The notes beneath the pieces were generated by a model. That model saw only the letters and a program-made list of their open reading frames with translations, was not told where the DNA came from and did not search any database. Both the position numbers and the translations under genes were made by a program. From an uncultured Ruminococcus sp. (GTDB taxonomy: Bacteria > Bacillota > Clostridia > Oscillospirales > Ruminococcaceae), in NCBI GenBank assembly GCA_946188175.1, contig CAMHUJ010000077.1, forward strand, positions 1-7,348: a stretch of DNA of 7,348 nucleotides, given 5' to 3'. Below, one piece after another: positions 6,364 to 7,348 of this stretch; positions within the stretch are counted from its first letter, which is position 1; each line of letters opens with the position of its first letter.

Positions 6364-7214
6364 GCACGATCACAGTCAAATCACTGTCCAAAACATATCA
6401 TCATTCCAAACAGGCGCTCAGCAGCGTGAATCTGACGATCGAATCCGGCAGAATCTACGGACTGCTCGGCAGAAACGGCGCCGGAAAAACGACCCTCTGC
6501 AATATCATCGGCAACCGCATTTTTGCGAGCCGCGGCACGGTCGAGCTGAACGGCAAGCCGCTCTGCGAAAACGATGAGGCGCTGAAATCGGTCTACTGCA
6601 TGGGCGCAGAGGACCTGCTGCCGAATTATATGCGCGTGCGCGATGTCATCTGGTCGATGCGGATGTTCTATCCGAAAACGGATGCGGATTATGCAAAAAA
6701 GCTCTGCGAACGCTTCAGGCTCGATCCGGTCAAGCGGCTTTCGCAGCTCTCGACCGGCTACCGTACAATCGCAAAGGTGATTTTTGCGATGTCGAGCGGC
6801 GCAGAATTTCTCTTTCTCGATGAGCCGACGCTCGGTCTGGACGCCAATCACCGCGAGCTGCTCTATCAGCTGATTCTCGAGCGCTTTGAGGAGACCGGCG
6901 CGGCATTTGTGATCTCGACGCATCTGATCGACGAATGCGCCGGACTGTTCGAGCACTGCTTTATCCTGCGCAGCGGCAGCCTGATCGCCGATACCGACAG
7001 CGACGAGCTGCGGCACCTCGCATATACGGTGGACGGCAAGGCGGAGGATGTGGAAGCCTATCTCACCGGAAAAGAGGTGCTCAGCCGGACGGCGGTCGGC
7101 ACGCTCTGTTCCGCGTGCGTCAAGGGCGAACCGGACGCGGTTCCGGCGGGACTGACGGTCTCGCAGCCTTCGATGCAGCAGCTTCTCATCGCCCTGACCG
7201 GAGGGGAGGAATAA
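6360..7214 (+). CDS. ABC transporter ATP-binding protein (YtrB-like)
   Basis: 284 residues; the ATG overlaps the regulator's stop codon, indicating translational coupling. This is a cytoplasmic nucleotide-binding subunit energising an efflux-type or export ABC transporter. Walker A is GRNGAGKT at 37-44, Walker B is FLFLDEP at 150-156 with catalytic Glu155, the D-loop is GLD at 159-161, and the switch His is H188 in VISTH. The signature is degenerate: LSTGYR at about 130-135 in place of LSGGQ. The usual Q-loop Gln is not evident in YCMGAEDLLPN (79-89). The last 70 or so residues form an accessory C-terminal region. The gene lies directly after a YtrA-type regulator and two bases before a membrane protein, which is the standard order for regulator-ATPase-permease operons. 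The substrate cannot be told; drug or peptide export or envelope-stress response are possibilities. Confidence 0.93.
   Translation: MSTITVKSLSKTYHHSKQALSSVNLTIESGRIYGLLGRNGAGKTTLCNIIGNRIFASRGTVELNGKPLCENDEALKSVYCMGAEDLLPNYMRVRDVIWSMRMFYPKTDADYAKKLCERFRLDPVKRLSQLSTGYRTIAKVIFAMSSGAEFLFLDEPTLGLDANHRELLYQLILERFEETGAAFVISTHLIDECAGLFEHCFILRSGSLIADTDSDELRHLAYTVDGKAEDVEAYLTGKEVLSRTAVGTLCSACVKGEPDAVPAGLTVSQPSMQQLLIALTGGEE
7201..7210 (+). promoter_or_regulatory. Ribosome binding site for the permease gene, inside the ATPase 3' end
   Basis: GAGGGGAGGA ends six bases before ATG at 7217. It encodes the last residues of the ATPase (GGEE) while serving as a strong ribosome site, which supports coupled expression of the two transporter subunits. 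Confidence 0.75.
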
Positions 7215-7216
7215 TC

Positions 7217-7348
7217 ATGCGTGATTTTTCCCGATATCTGTTCCGCGGACGCGAAGGGCTGCGGGAATACCTGAAATTCATCGCAGCCGTGTTCGCAGCG
7301 CTGTTCTTTATCTACATGGTTTTTCTCTGTGTTCTGGTTCATGACGGC
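7217..7348 (+). CDS. Probable ABC transporter permease subunit, N-terminus only (cut by right edge)
   Basis: 44 codons remain: a charged start (MRDFSRYLFRGREGLREYLK), then a hydrophobic helix from about residue 21 to 42 (FIAAVFAALFFIYMVFLCVL). A basic cytoplasmic N-terminus followed by a first membrane span is typical of ABC-2-type permeases paired with YtrB-like ATPases. It starts two bases after the ATPase stop with a strong ribosome site. The family cannot be confirmed from 44 residues; the neighbours are the main support for calling it a permease. Confidence 0.65.
   Translation, partial: MRDFSRYLFRGREGLREYLKFIAAVFAALFFIYMVFLCVLVHDG

Overview
The window reads as chromosomal DNA from a Gram-positive, Clostridia-type bacterium. 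A Ruminococcus-like Oscillospiraceae member is the best guess. This is inferred from the style of the genes: a very large secreted protein with tandem bacterial Ig-like repeats followed by a threonine stalk, strong AAAGGAG-type ribosome sites, sigma-A-type promoters, and a YtrA-type GntR/ABC operon. No taxonomic marker gene is present, so the assignment is tentative.

Left three quarters (1-5697, minus strand): one giant exported, probably surface-attached protein of at least about 1,900 residues that runs off the left edge. In order from its N-terminus it has a signal peptide, a beta-rich region of about 420 residues that may be a beta-propeller, a first CxxC ribbon motif, a domain of about 110 residues, a second CxxC motif, eleven tandem Ig-like (MBG/YDG-style) repeats of about 75-85 residues, an uninterrupted run of 42 threonines, a degenerate Thr-rich linker, and 23 copies of a decapeptide close to TTSETVTTPT that continue past the window. 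The reading frame breaks once, in Ig-like repeat 3 at about 3117-3119. A single missing base in a short A run would restore a repeat of normal length, so the two minus-strand ORFs are best read as one gene with a frameshift or a sequencing error.

Middle (5698-5991): a divergent intergenic region with a good promoter facing each way. A TTGCAA/TATAAT promoter serves the surface-protein gene and a TTGACA/TATACT promoter serves the right-hand operon. Inverted repeats overlap or lie near the right-hand promoter and are candidate operators.

Right (5992-7348, plus strand): a compact operon of a small GntR/YtrA-type repressor (GTG start), an ABC transporter ATPase overlapping it by ATGA, and the first 44 codons of a membrane protein, probably the permease partner, cut by the right edge. 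By analogy with YtrA-type operons, the regulator probably represses its own operon until an inducer, possibly envelope stress or an antimicrobial, is present. Nothing in the sequence links the operon functionally to the divergent surface-protein gene beyond their shared promoter region.
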